Below are positions 1-59,300 of a stretch of DNA of 64,000 nucleotides, one piece after another. The notes below the pieces were generated by a model. The model made no database searches and was not told the origin of the DNA. It saw only the letters and a program-made list of their open reading frames with translations. How positions within the stretch are numbered: the stretch's first letter is position 1; each line of letters opens with the position of its first letter. This stretch comes from Limanda limanda. Lineage: Eukaryota; Chordata; Actinopteri; Pleuronectiformes; Pleuronectidae. Both the position numbers and the translations under genes were made by a program. The stretch spans positions 12,726,498-12,790,497 of the forward strand of contig NC_083639.1 in assembly GCF_963576545.1 (NCBI RefSeq), read 5' to 3'.

Positions 1-3000
1 GCCAAGGCTGCTCCAGTGGGCTTTAGCACCTGTGGAATTGAGGGGATCAAACACTGTTCTTTGTGGAATACTCTATATATTCATTGTATTTCTATTGTTT
101 GGACTTTCTATGGATTTATTATCCCTCTTTTAAAAATGTTCACTATGGCTGTGTCAGCCTCCATTCTCTCTTCAACAATAAGGAGTCATTTGTGAATTGC
201 AATATGGGGACATGTAGTCCATTTTAATCAAGGTTCAAAGTGTGACAACAGCATAAATCAGTCTGGAAGCAGATTTAGATAGATTGGATAAGGACTAATT
301 ATGACGCAGGCAAACATGAAATCTCATGATGAGATGTTTGCAGAGTCTTAACACTCAGTGATTACAGTTCAGAGACAAAGTGCCTTTACTCCTGATCACT
401 CTGTTTTACGCTGATTGTAATGACCTGTTAGCAAAATATCCTCTGCACTCTGTGGTCTCATTATCAGATCTTAGACATGCTCAAATCAACATCTTATTAT
501 GGTGCAAAGCAAATGATACTTTTACACTGCAGCTTGTTAAAGGTCTGAGTATTAACAACAGGCAGGGTCCTTGTGAAGCAAGAAGAAAGATCTTGTGATT
601 CTCAGTGAAAGAATTACTCACATGAATGAACGTTTTTACATTTTTGTTAGTTGATTTAATGATGATATCCAAAATACATTTTGTAGAATCCTGGTGAAAA
701 CATAAACATGTTAAAAAATAAGTTGATGAAAGCCATGCTGTTATTGAGTTTCCCCACATTTTCTTCTTTTTATGGGATAATATTGAGTTGTATCAAGCAG
801 AGAAATTACACTTATTTTAATCTTAATTGAATGAACATTGTCATATAAAGGGAAACCAAAATATCTTCTTGTCCTTCTCTTCTAAAAACAGAACTCTTTC
901 ATGTGGTATGTGGGTATGACACTCAAATGATGATGGATTCCTAAAGCAAATGCCTATTGAAAGTGACAATAATGTGAATATTCATGAGGAGTTTCCCTCG
1001 AGCTGTTGGCGCTCAGCCCCTCTCAGCGAATCAGCAGCCAGCAGCCTAAAAATAACCTCATCATTTCGTCTTTGGAGTCACATGTTACAACAGACGGCTG
1101 AAATCAAAGCACAACGACTTTTATAAAAGTAGTCATTTTTTAATTCATTTTCATTTAAGGCAATCCAATACAAAGCATTTCACAACCCACCATATGACAA
1201 CAATCATGAACAGTAAAAATCCTTTGGAGGAAAGTAGGGAGTCATGCAAATCAGAAAACTCAGGAGACAGAAACAACAAAGTGGGGATTAGACTAAGAAA
1301 AGAATGAATGTAGAACAAAGAAAGAAAAGAAATGTGTTAACTGTAACATGCTAATTAGCTACAGCTTTTGAACCACATGGTGAAATAAGAAAATGTTTGC
1401 AGAACCAGGCACAAGAGAGAAGAAATTGTCCACAGAGCTTACACTGCCATGTTTGGCACTGACATGCATGTTATCTGGTTGCGCTGGTACTATTTTAGAG
1501 ATGACGACACTGTCATTGCACGACATGCAGCCGATCCATCGCGCCAGAATAAACCCGGGCTTTAGGAGGAGACGAAGCAACCGTACTGTCGTGGACAGAA
1601 GGAGCGATGGCTTATTCATACACACTCCAAAAATAAATAAATAGATATCTTCAATACAGTAATATTCCCAAAAATATATCAAAGATAGGCTGTACAACAA
1701 GCACATCTCTCGAGGATAAAGTGCTGATGGGATCTACATATGTAAAGCCAGCTGAAATCATCACACTTTACATTCTAACAGGAATCCACTCTTATCTTTT
1801 CACGGTTAAGTCTTTATTCTCTTACTCTTTACTAGCAAATACAAGCAAATTGCTTCTTTTTCCATTTTGACCATTAACCTATTAACTAATCATCCGTCTT
1901 ACACTTAAGAGCCATGCTTCTCCACCTGAACTGCTTTTCAATACAGGACTAAATGAGATGGAGCGACTGCCTCTCATGTCATTAAGGCCTTTAGTTTGCT
2001 ACATTAGACATTGAATTTTACCTTTTCAGTGCAGATTATTTCCGCTCTTGCCTCCTCTCTCAGCTTTTACAGTCCATTATCATCACTGCAGCATTGTTTT
2101 TGCATTTGTTTACTCTCCACACGAGTGAGGGGAACAAGATTCATCTCGTAAACCCAACAGAGGGAAGCGGGAATAATTAAGAGAACGATGGCTGCTGCGA
2201 AACAACGGCAAAGATGGAAAAAGTCAAAGTGGGATTTAGAAAAAGTTCATGTGAAAGAGTTGATTTGAGCTAAAAGCTTACATCCACATGCTAACATGCT
2301 CAAGACGACGATGCCAAATTGAAGCAATTACTGCAAATCGGCTGTGTATGGCTGCTTTTTGTCTCTTTTGTCTTTTGCACTATTTTGAAAAATAGTGCCA
2401 TCTCTCCCTTAAAACCACAGTGTAAAGGATTTAGTGCCGTCCAGTGGTGGGGTTCCATATTGCAACCAACTGACGACACATCACCTCACCTTCACCTTAC
2501 AAGCGGGTTTAGAAGAACCTTTCGTGGATTTCAGGAAACTTAAAAATATGAATGTTCCTCTTTTGAGCTAATGTTTGCTTTGTCTGTTCTGGGCCATTAA
2601 AAAGAATAATGGTGATGTGGCATGGCGGAGTCATTAGCCCTACTCCTGATGTAGATTTAAAGGTATAAAAAAACATAACTAAAAACAATATATGAACGTC
2701 ATCTTCCATTGCTGCCGATAGACCCCTCATAATTCTACACAACTGGACCTTGAGTTCAAAATTTTAAGTAGAAATACTGCCAATGTACAATAGCAGTTGA
2801 ATCAAAGCCAAACAAACAAACAAAATAAAGCGTGGCACCATATCTGAGTTATTCATTGAGCTCCTCTCCTTGTGGCTGTTATAATCTTGCTTACTACTTA
2901 AATCCTGTGGGATCACTGCTCAAGAGGATGAGACCAATTTGCATGCATTTCTGCATGTTTGTAAGGGAACACATCACAGGACTGACAGTGATTGTTGATG

Positions 3001-4411
3001 CATCTTGAATCGTAAGAGTAGATTTGCTACGTAGAAGCCAGTTTGTTCTTGTTTCTTCACACTGAACCGACGTCACAGATTAAAGGCAACCACAGACCAA
3101 GTTCTGCACAAAAGGCTCAGTCATTACCCCGACAGAATGTTGATGTGTCCACACATGAAAGAATTATGCACGGCCTGAATGTAATGAAGATAAATCCTGG
3201 ACCGCTGGAGACCACTTGTGGACTGTTTCCCACCAGAGACTTGTAAAACATTGTGGTAAAGACAGAGCTGCGTTAAATGAACCCTCCGGGGAGGATCCCT
3301 GGCTGTAATGGTACTGATTTACTTGTGTAGCGACAGTAGAGGTTATGTGGTTGCTGATGCACGGCGGCTGAGGGCAGTGATATGGAGGTTACTGGGTTTC
3401 AGTGTTTCTGTGTTTAAATTAAATAATTCTATAATTTCTTTCAATTATATATTTATATATTTATTTTGTTGTAGTTGTTGGATTTCTTTTTAGTACTTGT
3501 ATGAAATGTGGAAGGCTTTTTGTTTGTGCAGCATCGTTTATGTGAATGGTGGGGACTTTGTGCAACACGTTTTTTTGTTTGTTAAGTTATGGCATAGATT
3601 TAGCTCCATTATATCAGGGCCAGGTTAACTCACTGCTAAGCCATGGGGCAAAAAATGCACTGAGGGCTCTCTCAATTACAAACAACCTCCTAAAACAATT
3701 CAGTGTCTCTACATTGTAATACCATCCTGTTCCAATGTTTGCTCTGTGGCTACATCCATACTTTTTCATTTGAAAATGCATCAACTCTGCTACGTTTACG
3801 CCCGGGTGTCCACACTACTCCAGACTTTTAGAGTCGCTGAAGCCCAGAAGTTCAGAAACGCTGCTGGTCCCGTTTCGTCTGGACAGGCAGAAACAGATGT
3901 TTGGAAGCAATGACATAGACACTAACAGCCGCTTGCTGATTGGGTCTTATTAGTCACTCCGTAGCCTTTGCTGATTCGTCAGGCTCCTATCACATGACCA
4001 AAAGGCTCATGTTGACACTTGTGCAATACTAATGGATATGAATGGTCAGGTGATATGTGTATTCAGGATTAAAATTTATAAGGAGCCATAACATTCACGT
4101 GGCCAGAGATCGTTTTAGTTCAAAAAGTAGTATGGAGGGTCCTGTGTCAGTTAGATTGTGATATTTTGATTTAACAGAGATGTATAATATCAACTGAAAA
4201 AATAAAGGTAAGTAAACTAGATTTTGACATACAGTTACTATTTCTGTATATATTGTGTGATGTGATGCTTATTACCAACCAATGACACCTTATCGACTAA
4301 CAAGGTAAGTTAATGCCCAGAGTGAATCACTGGTTGTCTTGGATACTTTTCCTGGCTGATAATCCAGCTTTGGGTAATACCAACTAAATCTTTTCTCATA
4401 TTCTGCAACTT
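1..4411. other. intergenic DNA downstream of the copine gene
   Basis: No coding exon could be supported here on either strand. The short open frames have no recognisable domain, no exon-like borders and no repeat structure. The stretch holds one dispersed repeat (3745-4020) and a compact block at about 990-1100 with a perfect MEF2-type motif CTAAAAATAA (1046-1055). The rest is ordinary AT-rich sequence. Confidence 0.5.
3745..4020. repeat. dispersed repeat, copy 1
   Basis: The right half (about 3910-4005) resembles 28068-28155. Both contain a gctgattgggtctt-like segment followed about 30 bases later by tgtcaggctcctatcacatg. The left part is a CpG-bearing block unlike the flanks, as expected of an old non-autonomous DNA transposon. 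No target duplication was found, so the ends are approximate. Confidence 0.5.
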
Positions 4412-5544
4412 TTTATTAGCTCCCCTTTGTATGATGTATTTTGCTTAGGTGCTAATACATTTTGTAATTACAATACATTACAAAATGATTTACATCAAAA
4501 ATTCAGAGGTTTAAAAGCCTAAAGTTGTCTATTCATTACATAACACTCTGTGCAACATCCTCTGTGATCTGAACGTCAATACTGGACCAGAACCCTAAAC
4601 ATGCCTGCTTCATATTATACTGTATTTCTCGTTGAGATGCAGCTGCAGTACAAAGATATGTGACTTGCAGAGACAATGACGAGCAGCACTCAGTATGATT
4701 AGATATGATAAACCTGGTATAGCATCATCATAATTCTTAGTGAGACAGTTTGTGCTTTGTATATGCAATCACTTTAGGATCATTGCTGACCACTTCAAAA
4801 TTGATCAAGTTTATGGCATTCAAAACAGATCTATCATATGTCCATGCCACTCTGAATAACATTCGAGAATAAATATACTGGATATGGGGAATAAAATTCT
4901 CATACAACATGCTCTTATAAACATTGACTTAGTAAAGAAGAGAGGAGGAGGAGGAGATACATCATGGTATGAAAAGCCTGATTAACGTAATACGCTGTAA
5001 ACTACACACCTGTTGTTTTTCCTCCAACATTACCGAGGCATTAGCAGACTCTGAGATAATCCCCCAAATATAAAAACTAATTACAGGAGGGGAAAAGGTG
5101 CCTAAAAATGTCACTGTATTAGGCACACAACTGACTGACGAGCGAGGCTGAGGTCAAAGTTCACATGTCCTGATATACTTAGAGAAACAACCACAGACAG
5201 GCACGAGTTTTAACCACAACATGACCTTTTTGAACCAACCCGCTGCCAAATTAGACGTGAAACAGTCACTGCCTCGGTGTGGAATAAAAGTATCTGACCG
5301 ACGAGTCCTGTAAAGACTGCAGCCTCTCCTCAAGAGAAACCAGCCAAATAAAATTATCACAGAAAAAAATGAATAAAAAAATGCTGCTCAATTACTCTGA
5401 GGATACGGCACAAAACTCAACACCCAATTTCCTGGAGTGTTGACACCTGTTTGCACCAAAAAACAGAAGGTAGAGAGTTTCCACTGGACTCTGAGTGGCT
5501 GCTGCATGCTGTCAGTCCTTAGGGAGAAGCCAGGGGCCGGTGTT
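4412..5544 (-). other. possible 3'UTR of the copine gene
   Basis: This follows the copine stop codon on the minus strand. The first minus-strand AATAAA I found after the stop is at 4417-4412, about 1.1 kb downstream, and would be a reasonable poly(A) signal. No transcript evidence is available, so the extent is inference. Confidence 0.3.
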
Positions 5545-49517
<43,973 letters not shown>

Positions 49518-52500
49518 CTGTGGAGGAGAGAAAGAAAACAACAAAAGCCTTACGGAAATGTAAAGGAAATCTATTTTCTTGAATCTCCACTGATCAATCA
49601 GTGACACAAAGTCCTTTAGTTGTGGGGCAGCCTTGACAATTCACAATCAGCACCAGTTTTTATTATCCACTATTTATTATAATGCAATCAAACGTGTCTT
49701 TTTGTGATATGATTGTGTTTCGAGCAGTGGACATGTGTGTATGTATCTGTTTACAGTGCAAGTGTGCCTGTGATCAGATATCTAAAGTGCCGGCAGCCAG
49801 TCAAATAAGACATCTCTTCAGTCCTCCAGTCGGCTCAAGGTGACCAGTGGAATTGAATTGTAACGCCAAGGAAATGGAATTCACACATGATGAAATGAGA
49901 AGTTGTAAGTGGAAAAAGTATAGAAGTGGAACAGCTATAAAAATCATTATTACAGTGCCAGCGAACAGTTTCTATGGACATACTCTCGGACAGACTTTCC
50001 ACTAATGAATTTGCGAAACTTGGTCCAATACATTCAAAGTCCAGTCAAGCTAAATACTTCTAGTGACAAATAACACCTCTTTCCTGGAACATTACTCAGA
50101 CAGAGGAGGGTTTAATTAAAAGGTTGATGGTGCAACAATGTGGCTCTTTGTTCTCTTAAAGGTCAACACTGTCAAGACCTCTGTTGGTCAACAGTGTAAA
50201 TGTACTCAATGTGTAGATTTACTTAACTGCGACACTGACATCAATGAGCATTATCAAGAACCTGGTGTTAGGTTTGCTTTTTAAATTTAAAAAACAAAAA
50301 ATAAACCTGTATTATTCAGTTAAATTGAGCTTCAATTAACTTAATTATTTGTAAACTCAGGGTCATGTGTGTACGGAAGCATATTGCATTCACTTATAAA
50401 AAATAAAAAGCCTTGTTTAATCCTGCCTGAAGCTCTCACATGCATGGAGTATGGTTGCTGCTGCATCAGCCTGACCCTGCAACAGACTAATGTAGCCGAG
50501 CGGTTTGTTCTATCATACTGTCAGGAGGCCTCAGCCGAAAGAGGACAGTGAGATGGTTATTGAATCGGGACATCACACTTGTTTATTTTCCTTCACACTT
50601 TTCTCTATCGATAGAAACCCTTTCCGTTAGAACCCCTTTCAAAACAAGAGTCCCAACCACAAACCTGCTTATAACAGGAACTACACATCAATCTTCTATA
50701 ATAAAGCCACTAACGGGACAAAAATAAAAACTATCCTCTACCTATCTGTAGCATATCCCACGAGACTTTCAACTGATGTTTTCAGGTTTATTTGACGCTA
50801 CGTCTATGGACGCTATACGTCACTTTCAAAATAAAAGCATGGGAAATTTTTTTTTCGAAAAAACTGGATTTTTATCTCGGAAAAACCCAGAGCTTTATTT
50901 ATTTTTTCAAGAGAATGCAATAAGCCTTCGTATGTGTGTGTGTGTGTCTGATTTGGAGAATCAGGTTATCAACACTTTCATATCTATCCACCTTCATCAA
51001 TGCAACTCTTTATATTTTGGTTTCAATCAGAGCTTTTTCTTCTGTCCAGCCTGTTCAGAATGAGACACCCAGGCTGTTACAATCCTGAAGAAAAGGGCTT
51101 GTGTTAGTCCATCTCTCCTCACTCCACCAGCTCCCAATTAGTTTGAGTTGAAAAGCTCCTTTTTCATCTATAAAAACTCTTGCCTCTGCTTATATTAGTG
51201 AAAATAGCAAACTATCAGAGACCTGTGTCCTCTGATGATAAGCCTCTATATTTCTTAACATCTGGCTCTATTTTTTTCATTGAATTCTGCTCAATTTTGT
51301 CCGTCTCAGACATATGTCTCAGGCCAGTTACTGTCTCCCCTGCGGACTGTGATGTTTTCTGAGGTTATGTTGCAAATATTACTAGAATTTAGACACAAAC
51401 AAAAACAATTTGCAACCATCTTCTTCTTCTCACTATGGAAAAATAATCACCCTATAACATCAGCCGCCTGTCAAGGTCAGTTTTCCTGCAGGGAAATCAC
51501 CTACATTGTGCAGCTGTCGAATACAGCACAGCCACTGTGAATGAATTTATTCAGGTGCCACTTCACACATTTCATCAACATCATCGGATGCATTCCATTA
51601 ACATTGTCGGTGAAAGAAAAAAAATTGTTGTTAGGAGATGCAGTTGCATCCAGATCATACAGTTAATCACCTCATGTCAATGCCACTGCAGAATATAAAT
51701 GTGTTGGATTATATAAATGTTTCCAACAAATATAACCCAGGCACTTGTTTTGTTAGTACAAAAGAACATTTCATCGGAAACACTCAAGTGAATGAGAGCC
51801 AAAAGAAATGACTATGTACTTGGACTCTGTCTAGATGTTGAATGCTAGTGACAGTTAAGAAAGTTTATGTTATAACTTAAATACCTATAGCAGTGGTTGC
51901 AATTTTCCATCAATTTCCACTTAAGACTGATGGACTCGACTTGGCAGATTCAACACATAAAATGCTAAGGTCAAAAGCCTGGATAAAGTGCCCTCCAGCT
52001 GTGTGTGTAAGTGCTTTCTGCCCTTTGTGCAGAAGGTGTATTTGGTGTTTTAAGAGGTAGATGGGAACCTTTCATCCACACAGTGAAAGACTCCCATTGA
52101 TCTTCAGGTGGGGAGACCATCCTCGTGGCATAGTGATGCAGGGAGCTAAGAGTGTTTTTCCACCTAAAATCTTACTCCCACTCTCACACAATCTCACACA
52201 TACTCAAAGACACTTGGCACCCTAACATCCACTTGCAGAAATAAACAGCTTTTAAAGGAGAGTGACTCCATATCTACAATTCTTCTCTGCTCGTTCCTTC
52301 CCTGACCTCCTGTAACTGAATCAATTCTCTCTGGGATGTTTCTAGAAATAAGCTCACATCCTGAGACCATCAAAAAGCTGAAATCAACAGGCAAGAGTTT
52401 GGGTCACAAAAATAAATCGTCAGTGTGCCGACAATTTGTTGCTGTAAAATGTAACAGCAGAAGAAAGCAGCTGTAGACACAATAAAACGACACAGTGCAC

Positions 52501-53070
52501 AGCCAGGAACAGGCTTCCATCCATTAATCAGTTTGTTCTACTTAATGAAGCACACGTTTGCCAAGTGCTGTGAGGTCTCAACCTTAATGTGCCTGGAGAT
52601 AACATATGTTGTGATGTACAAATACAATTTGATTGAATTGAATAAGTTGTAAGTCCCTATACTTTGATACGGGTCGAATAAGCCGCCTGCTCAGAGAATC
52701 TATGGGGTCACATCGTGTCGTGACAGTCATGTGTAAGCAGCAATCTTTAAGATCTTTCCCACATAGTAAAATTGTTTTCGCCCAGATTTGGCCCACATCC
52801 CATATCCCATATCCCATAAGAGGCCCACACATTGCATGGATCTCTTTATTGCAATAATAAAGATTCTCAACAGTCATATCTTGTGAACACACTGTTCATA
52901 ATTCTCCGCCTGCATAAATCACAGAAAGGAAAACAAATCAATTGGTGATGATCTAAAATCCTTATCGCATGTCTGTGCATGCAAAAAAAATCCCATCTGT
53001 TATTGTTTCTTATAAAACCTATGAGAAGAAGGTAATGAAGATTATCTCAATCTCAGACAGTCAGACAGAC

Positions 53071-53310
<240 letters not shown>

Positions 53311-56300
53311 TCTGACTGAAACTTGATATTTAAAATGTCTCAGTTCCTGTGGTGAGACCCCCTGTAGATGTCACACAAGATACTGTTCCCTCATTACTGA
53401 AAAGATTAAATCATAATTTAATATGCTTCATCCTGGCAGTGAGTTATTTTCTTTGAACTGCACTGATTCTCAGGACACATGAAAAAAAAATCACTTCCTC
53501 TGTCTTTTTATTAGAAACACAGAGGAGTCGAAGCCGTGCTGCATAATTGAACCCACCTATTAACACAATGCATCAAAGAGACACAGGGTACACACAGCAG
53601 TGTTTTTGAACCTCTGATGTTTAAAAGAGGATAGCTGTATATAAACAGAGCACACACAGACACACACACTTCTATTATCACATATATATATATAGACAAG
53701 ACACTTACATATTGGTGCACACACTAATACAACCACACACTTTACACACAATTCTTATTCACACCGTTCGGAGCGTGTAGTTACAGAAAACTTCAGGGAC
53801 TCACAGTCTAAAGCAAACTAACCTGCTGTGAATAAAGAAGAGCTGGGTTAATTTTGCTCAGGGGGATAAGAGAAGGACAAGGCAAGAAGCATGGAGGATT
53901 GAGCCAGTGTAATTACTGGCTGGGGTACAAAACCAGGCTGGTTGTTTTCTTTTTTCATCTTATAGAGGTTGTCAATACGTTTTTTATATCCATGGAACTG
54001 TAGTGATGTCGGCAACTGTATCAGTCTGAAACAACATATAACAGTAATGTAAGTATTTACTATTTGACACTATACTGAGCCACAATTTATATTTTAAGAA
54101 CATTCTTGTTGTAATGAAATAAGTTGCAATGTTATTATAATGAAAAAATTTAAAAGTAGTAAAAGTAATTTGTATGGAGCATTTCACATATAAGCATAGT
54201 CTAACATTCTCACAGTTCTAGATGACAATGACATGTGACTGAATATATGTGTAACCCTTCCTAAACGAACCGTTCAAGTACAAGCACGGACGCACCCAAG
54301 GAGCTTGAAGGACAAAAGCCTGTGTCCAGTGCCAAGAGCCATCGTACATGATGAGACTTCCTGAGAGTGAGACCGTGTTGGAGGTGTTCCAGAAGAGCAC
54401 TCCACCAACAGAATCTACTGTAAAGAATAGCTCCTCATTGATTTGCTGTTAGCAACAGCTTGACTGGGAGTCTGGTAAATTCACCAGTAATAAACATAGA
54501 AAAATGAGAGGTTTAAACTGAGGAGGAAGGTGGAAGAAAGGTCGGAGCCTTTAAAGGACATGGAATTCAAAACTGCACGGCAGCAAATGTAACTTTGAAT
54601 CCTAAATATCTGGTTAATGGAAAACTGACAGATAGTACATTAACCTTTCTGAAACAGCAGCAGTGCTATGTATTTGAATGATTGCCAGAGCTGCCACACT
54701 TGCTCACAGATGTGGTCTACGTTAAATATGACACATGACACTGCTGTGGCTGTTCTCTATGTCGATGTCTCATACCTTTGGTGAGGTTTTATTCCCAAAT
54801 TAATTGTTATCTTGAGAAACTTCAAAATCAGTGAGTTTTGCCATAAAAGGGAGAACAATCCTTTCAGATTAATTAATAGCTTATTTAAATTTTTAAACAT
54901 ATGTCAAGGATTGAGAGACATACATATAGACACTTACAATTAACTAAACATTAAAGTCACAAAAACAAACGGAACTCCCTTGAGTGTATTTTTGATTGAG
55001 GATTAAATGGCATATTTGAGTTTAAGGGTGTATTAACATATGTTCTCTTCAAATGAACTGAACGTAGTCCTCTCAAATTGGAACAACATGAAAGGGACTC
55101 AGTCACATCGACAGTTCATTTGAAGGTGGCCTCTGTTCTCTGTCTGGTCCACTTTTGCTCTGAAGGGGCCTGAGCTCTCTTTCTCTTCATACAATACCTA
55201 GTTCACAGTCACACAGATCTTTACTCATTTGGATTATGGGTTGTTTTCACTCGGAACAAGATGGCTGCTGCCACACTTCTCTTATCCACATTCATGTAGT
55301 AGTAAGTTAAATAAGCCCACAGGGATGGAAAAAGCCTATCAACACAAAAAAACATTCCTACTGGACGATTATGAATTACCTGTCCACAATGTGATTACAA
55401 TACACCTGTCAATCATTTGTTCACGATTCACCTTTTCATGATTCAATTCTCGATGCATTGAGATGCATCGATTCCTCAACTATCTATGTTTTTGCACAGG
55501 GCGGCTTTTCATCAATTACTATACGTGTCATAATAACCTCTGATTAGTTATGGTGTTTATTAACTTGTATTGATTTTGTTCTGTCACTGCAGTGATGTAC
55601 ATCAGATCAGGTTCATTTCAATGCCATGGCAAACCTGTAGCACTTTGTGTTCATATTGCAAAAGTTCAGGGAACCGCAACGCAGATTTTAGGCGAACCAC
55701 ACTCAGACAGTTCACTTAAAGTTAGGTACATATTTAACATAGTTTATGCATAATTTAATAACGGTTTCATCCCAGCATGTCCACTTGAGGCCAGTTCAAT
55801 GCTCAGCTCAGACATAATGAAGCCCTATTTCCTTGGTTAAGTCTGAGAATATGTCTTAGTTCCGCTGTTGCACTTGGTTGATGAGGAAAATCAGCCTGTG
55901 ACAGAATCAGCTATGGCCTAGATTTTATCTTCACACACCAGAGAACCATCTTATGAACTCAGTCCAGAGCCAGACCTTCACATTCCTTATATCAAAGCTG
56001 TGCCATTGAAAACTGTCCAAGCGTGTTCGTCCTTCAGTGCATCGTCATCTCCTAACAGATTCAAAGTGATTTTTTGAGGTAGAATTGGACTGATACTTTA
56101 CCTCCACCTTAACCTTATCTTACAAAAAAATGTGCTTTCAACATGAAGTCTTGCTTTACATCCTGATACCCATCAGTTAAATGAATACTGTCTCCAATTG
56201 AAATTGCCCTCGTGGGCCTCATTGTTAAAAATGATGAATTCAAGCACAGGCGACAGGCAGCTGTCATCACCTGCAGCCCACTGCTGAAGTTTTACAGGCT

Positions 56301-59300
56301 GTAATTAGCTTCCAGTAGAAGCCTTGTGCTCATTTGCACCTGAAGGATAATGGCTAGGAAAGGGAGCAGGGTGACTCAGTCACATACTAATCATGTCCCT
56401 GTGTAGCCTATCATCAATGACACAGGCAGACAGAGCGAGAGACATTATTCGCTTAATCAAGGAACAGATCTTTCCTCCGCTGGATAGTAGAATCTCAGTG
56501 AGTCACAATAACTGTTAGTCTAGTTTAGATCAGCAGATAACATGGAACAGATGAAATTAATGAACTGCTGTTCCAACTCGCGCACATGTTTTGTGCTGTC
56601 GTCGCATACAAATAAGAACCTGTACAAATCCAGACAAGCATGAGGACTAGACAGGGAAGACAACCACCAATTTTACACTGTAGACAACATCTGCTGTGAA
56701 ATACTCTAGAGGGGACATGTCCAATGAATGATGCACTGATCAAATCTCGCTTTTGTGAGTGAATTGCCTTCAAGCTGCACCAGTGTTCAGTTTGGCTCAT
56801 TGCTCATGTTCCCACCCACGGGTCAGCTAATCCATTCCTTTCTGCATCTTTTGTCTAAAATGGTGATCAAGAATAAAAGCAGGCAGAGCGTTTAGCCTCC
56901 TGGTGGCTTTTACTGATCCTCAGGCCACAAGCTGCACACTACGACTTCGTCAAGTGGGAGGCAGGAGAGCAAAAGCTCCATGGGGGAGTGCTTCAGGGAG
57001 CCTATCTGAGGTGGTGATTATTGGCTGTCATTAAAACGGACCAAATGCTCTTCAGTATGTTTGGGGAGTATAAATGGAGCTGAAATTGTGGCCTCAAGTC
57101 TGGAGAGTTGAATTTCACCTGCTGTTGTCAGAATAAACCTCAGCAATTTATAGGCAATGCCGGTTTATGGAGATGTTGTTTATTTTGGCTAAACATGATG
57201 GTAATTTTGTTCCTCATTTTATGTTTAGAAAAAATATTAAGCAACATGGCATTAGCAGCAAACACCAGTGAGATGCAACACAATAACAACTAAAACCATG
57301 GTGAGTGTGCATATGAGATCAAAACCAATAACATGCACAGGAGAGTTATTTCACTGTTATCCTTTTGTTCCGTCAGAGTTGTAATATAAAATAAATAAAT
57401 TCTTTACGATGCTACCGTGCAGTTGACTCGACACAGCTTTTATCATCTGAATGTTTCAGGATCACATGCAGGTCTGAACGCTGTCATGTCAGATTCTGTA
57501 TAAACAATCTTATGAATCAAACCCCATCTGTGTGCAGAATGTACTGAGCCTGCAGGATGACATAAAACTTGTGCTGTGCAGCCGAGCAGTAAACTGTAAA
57601 GTTCTCAAAGTCTCAGAGACACCGGTGGAATACGTTTTGGGGTGTTGTTTGCGAGAACGTGCCAAAAGACGACCTCTGGAGTACTTCTATTTCATGTAAT
57701 GGTGCATTTATGTAACATGACATCTTGGGATGTGTATAATTTCTTTAACTTATATTATCAGTATAATTTCTGATGGTGCTGTAGCAGATAGCCTTTGTTT
57801 TCAAGAAGTATAGGGGGGTATTTATGATCACCGACACCAGGTCTTATTTGTCCAGTATCTGTACAAATTACCATTATAATTACATCCATATTGTTTGAAT
57901 CTGCAACTTGTGATTTCTGTCCAAAAGATGCAGGAGTAAGTGTGTGGAAGTTGGAAAGTAGTCCAAGAACTTGCATCCTGTGTGCATACAACATTTCTCT
58001 TAACCATAGAGGAACAAGCTTATTTCCCCAACTGTAAAAATACAGTAACTGCTGCATGTAGATAACTGGCAGAAAATGAAAAACTCCCTAAATGTAGGCA
58101 TCGGAAATTAATTTACTGTTCCTGTGGTGTTGGCTCTTATTGCACACTGTTACAGAAGAGAGGCCCATTAGAGTAGAAAGGACAATGAGTCTTTGGCTTA
58201 GTGAATTCAGCTCATCTTTCATTCAGAAGAGTGAGCCCAGCAGGAATTGTTAAGTGAGGATTTGAAGTGTATGTGTTCTGGTTTTATTAGGATTTAGTAA
58301 CATCCAGGAAATGAATAGATCATGGTGATAACCATTATACTATACACAGTTCCATTCCAGTCTGATTTCAATTGCATTTTTTTCCAAAAAAGAAGGGACA
58401 GAGTTCCTGCTGTGTCTGTCTCATTAACTATACTTTTTTAACAGTATGCTTCTTGTAACTGTTGGACATTCTAAAACAAAGTTTAGGTTTTTTATCTCTA
58501 CGAGAAAAACAAACCTACTGTTTCCTTACATATATTGAATGTGTTTTGTTTATGTATTTTCATTGCAATTAAAATGGGCGTTGGATGATCTGTTGCTGCT
58601 CATGTCAAGTGGAACTACACATGCAGCTACACTTGAAGTTAGTGATTGCTAATTGCTAATTTATTCTGAAGAAGCGATGAAAGAATTAACACATTCATTT
58701 CTGCGTGATAGAGTATTTCTCCACAGTCTATTCAGATTTTAGTTAAGAAACTTGACAGCTGCAAAGGACATTGCAGGTTGTTCAAAGATGTATGAGCTTA
58801 CTATACAGTATAGGAGCTGTCCCTTCAGAACCACCACAACACAGGGTGCTGCATACATAACGTGTGTGGTTTTAAATGAACTGCTGTTGTTTTTTCATAC
58901 ATTGCATGCCGGCCTTTTAAGTGGTCTGTGATTCTCCTCCGCATAAAATCATTTCAGCAAACATATTAAAGTTGTATTTAAACTTTGACATTGCCAAGCA
59001 GGAAGTGTTTCCATGACTGCACTGAATGATATGCTAGTGATGTTGACCCTTGGTTTGACCCAGTAGCCACTGCTGTAATTTATCTGTGGATGTAGAAGAT
59101 TCAACAGACTTACAGTTAAGGCACGCTGCCCGTGCGCACACACACACACACACCTGCTACAGAGTGCTGGTCACTTGTTGATTCCTATTTTGAATGTAAC
59201 AGAAGTCAAAATCCCACTAAACTCTTCCCATGACCAATACAAATACACATACCAAGTGTGAAGAGTTCGCGAGATATATACGTTACACATACAGACAGAC

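Noticed and set aside
1359..1706. 115-codon minus-strand frame and overlapping plus frame in the 3' flank
   Set aside because: There is no recognisable domain, no splice-like borders and no similarity to a family I know.
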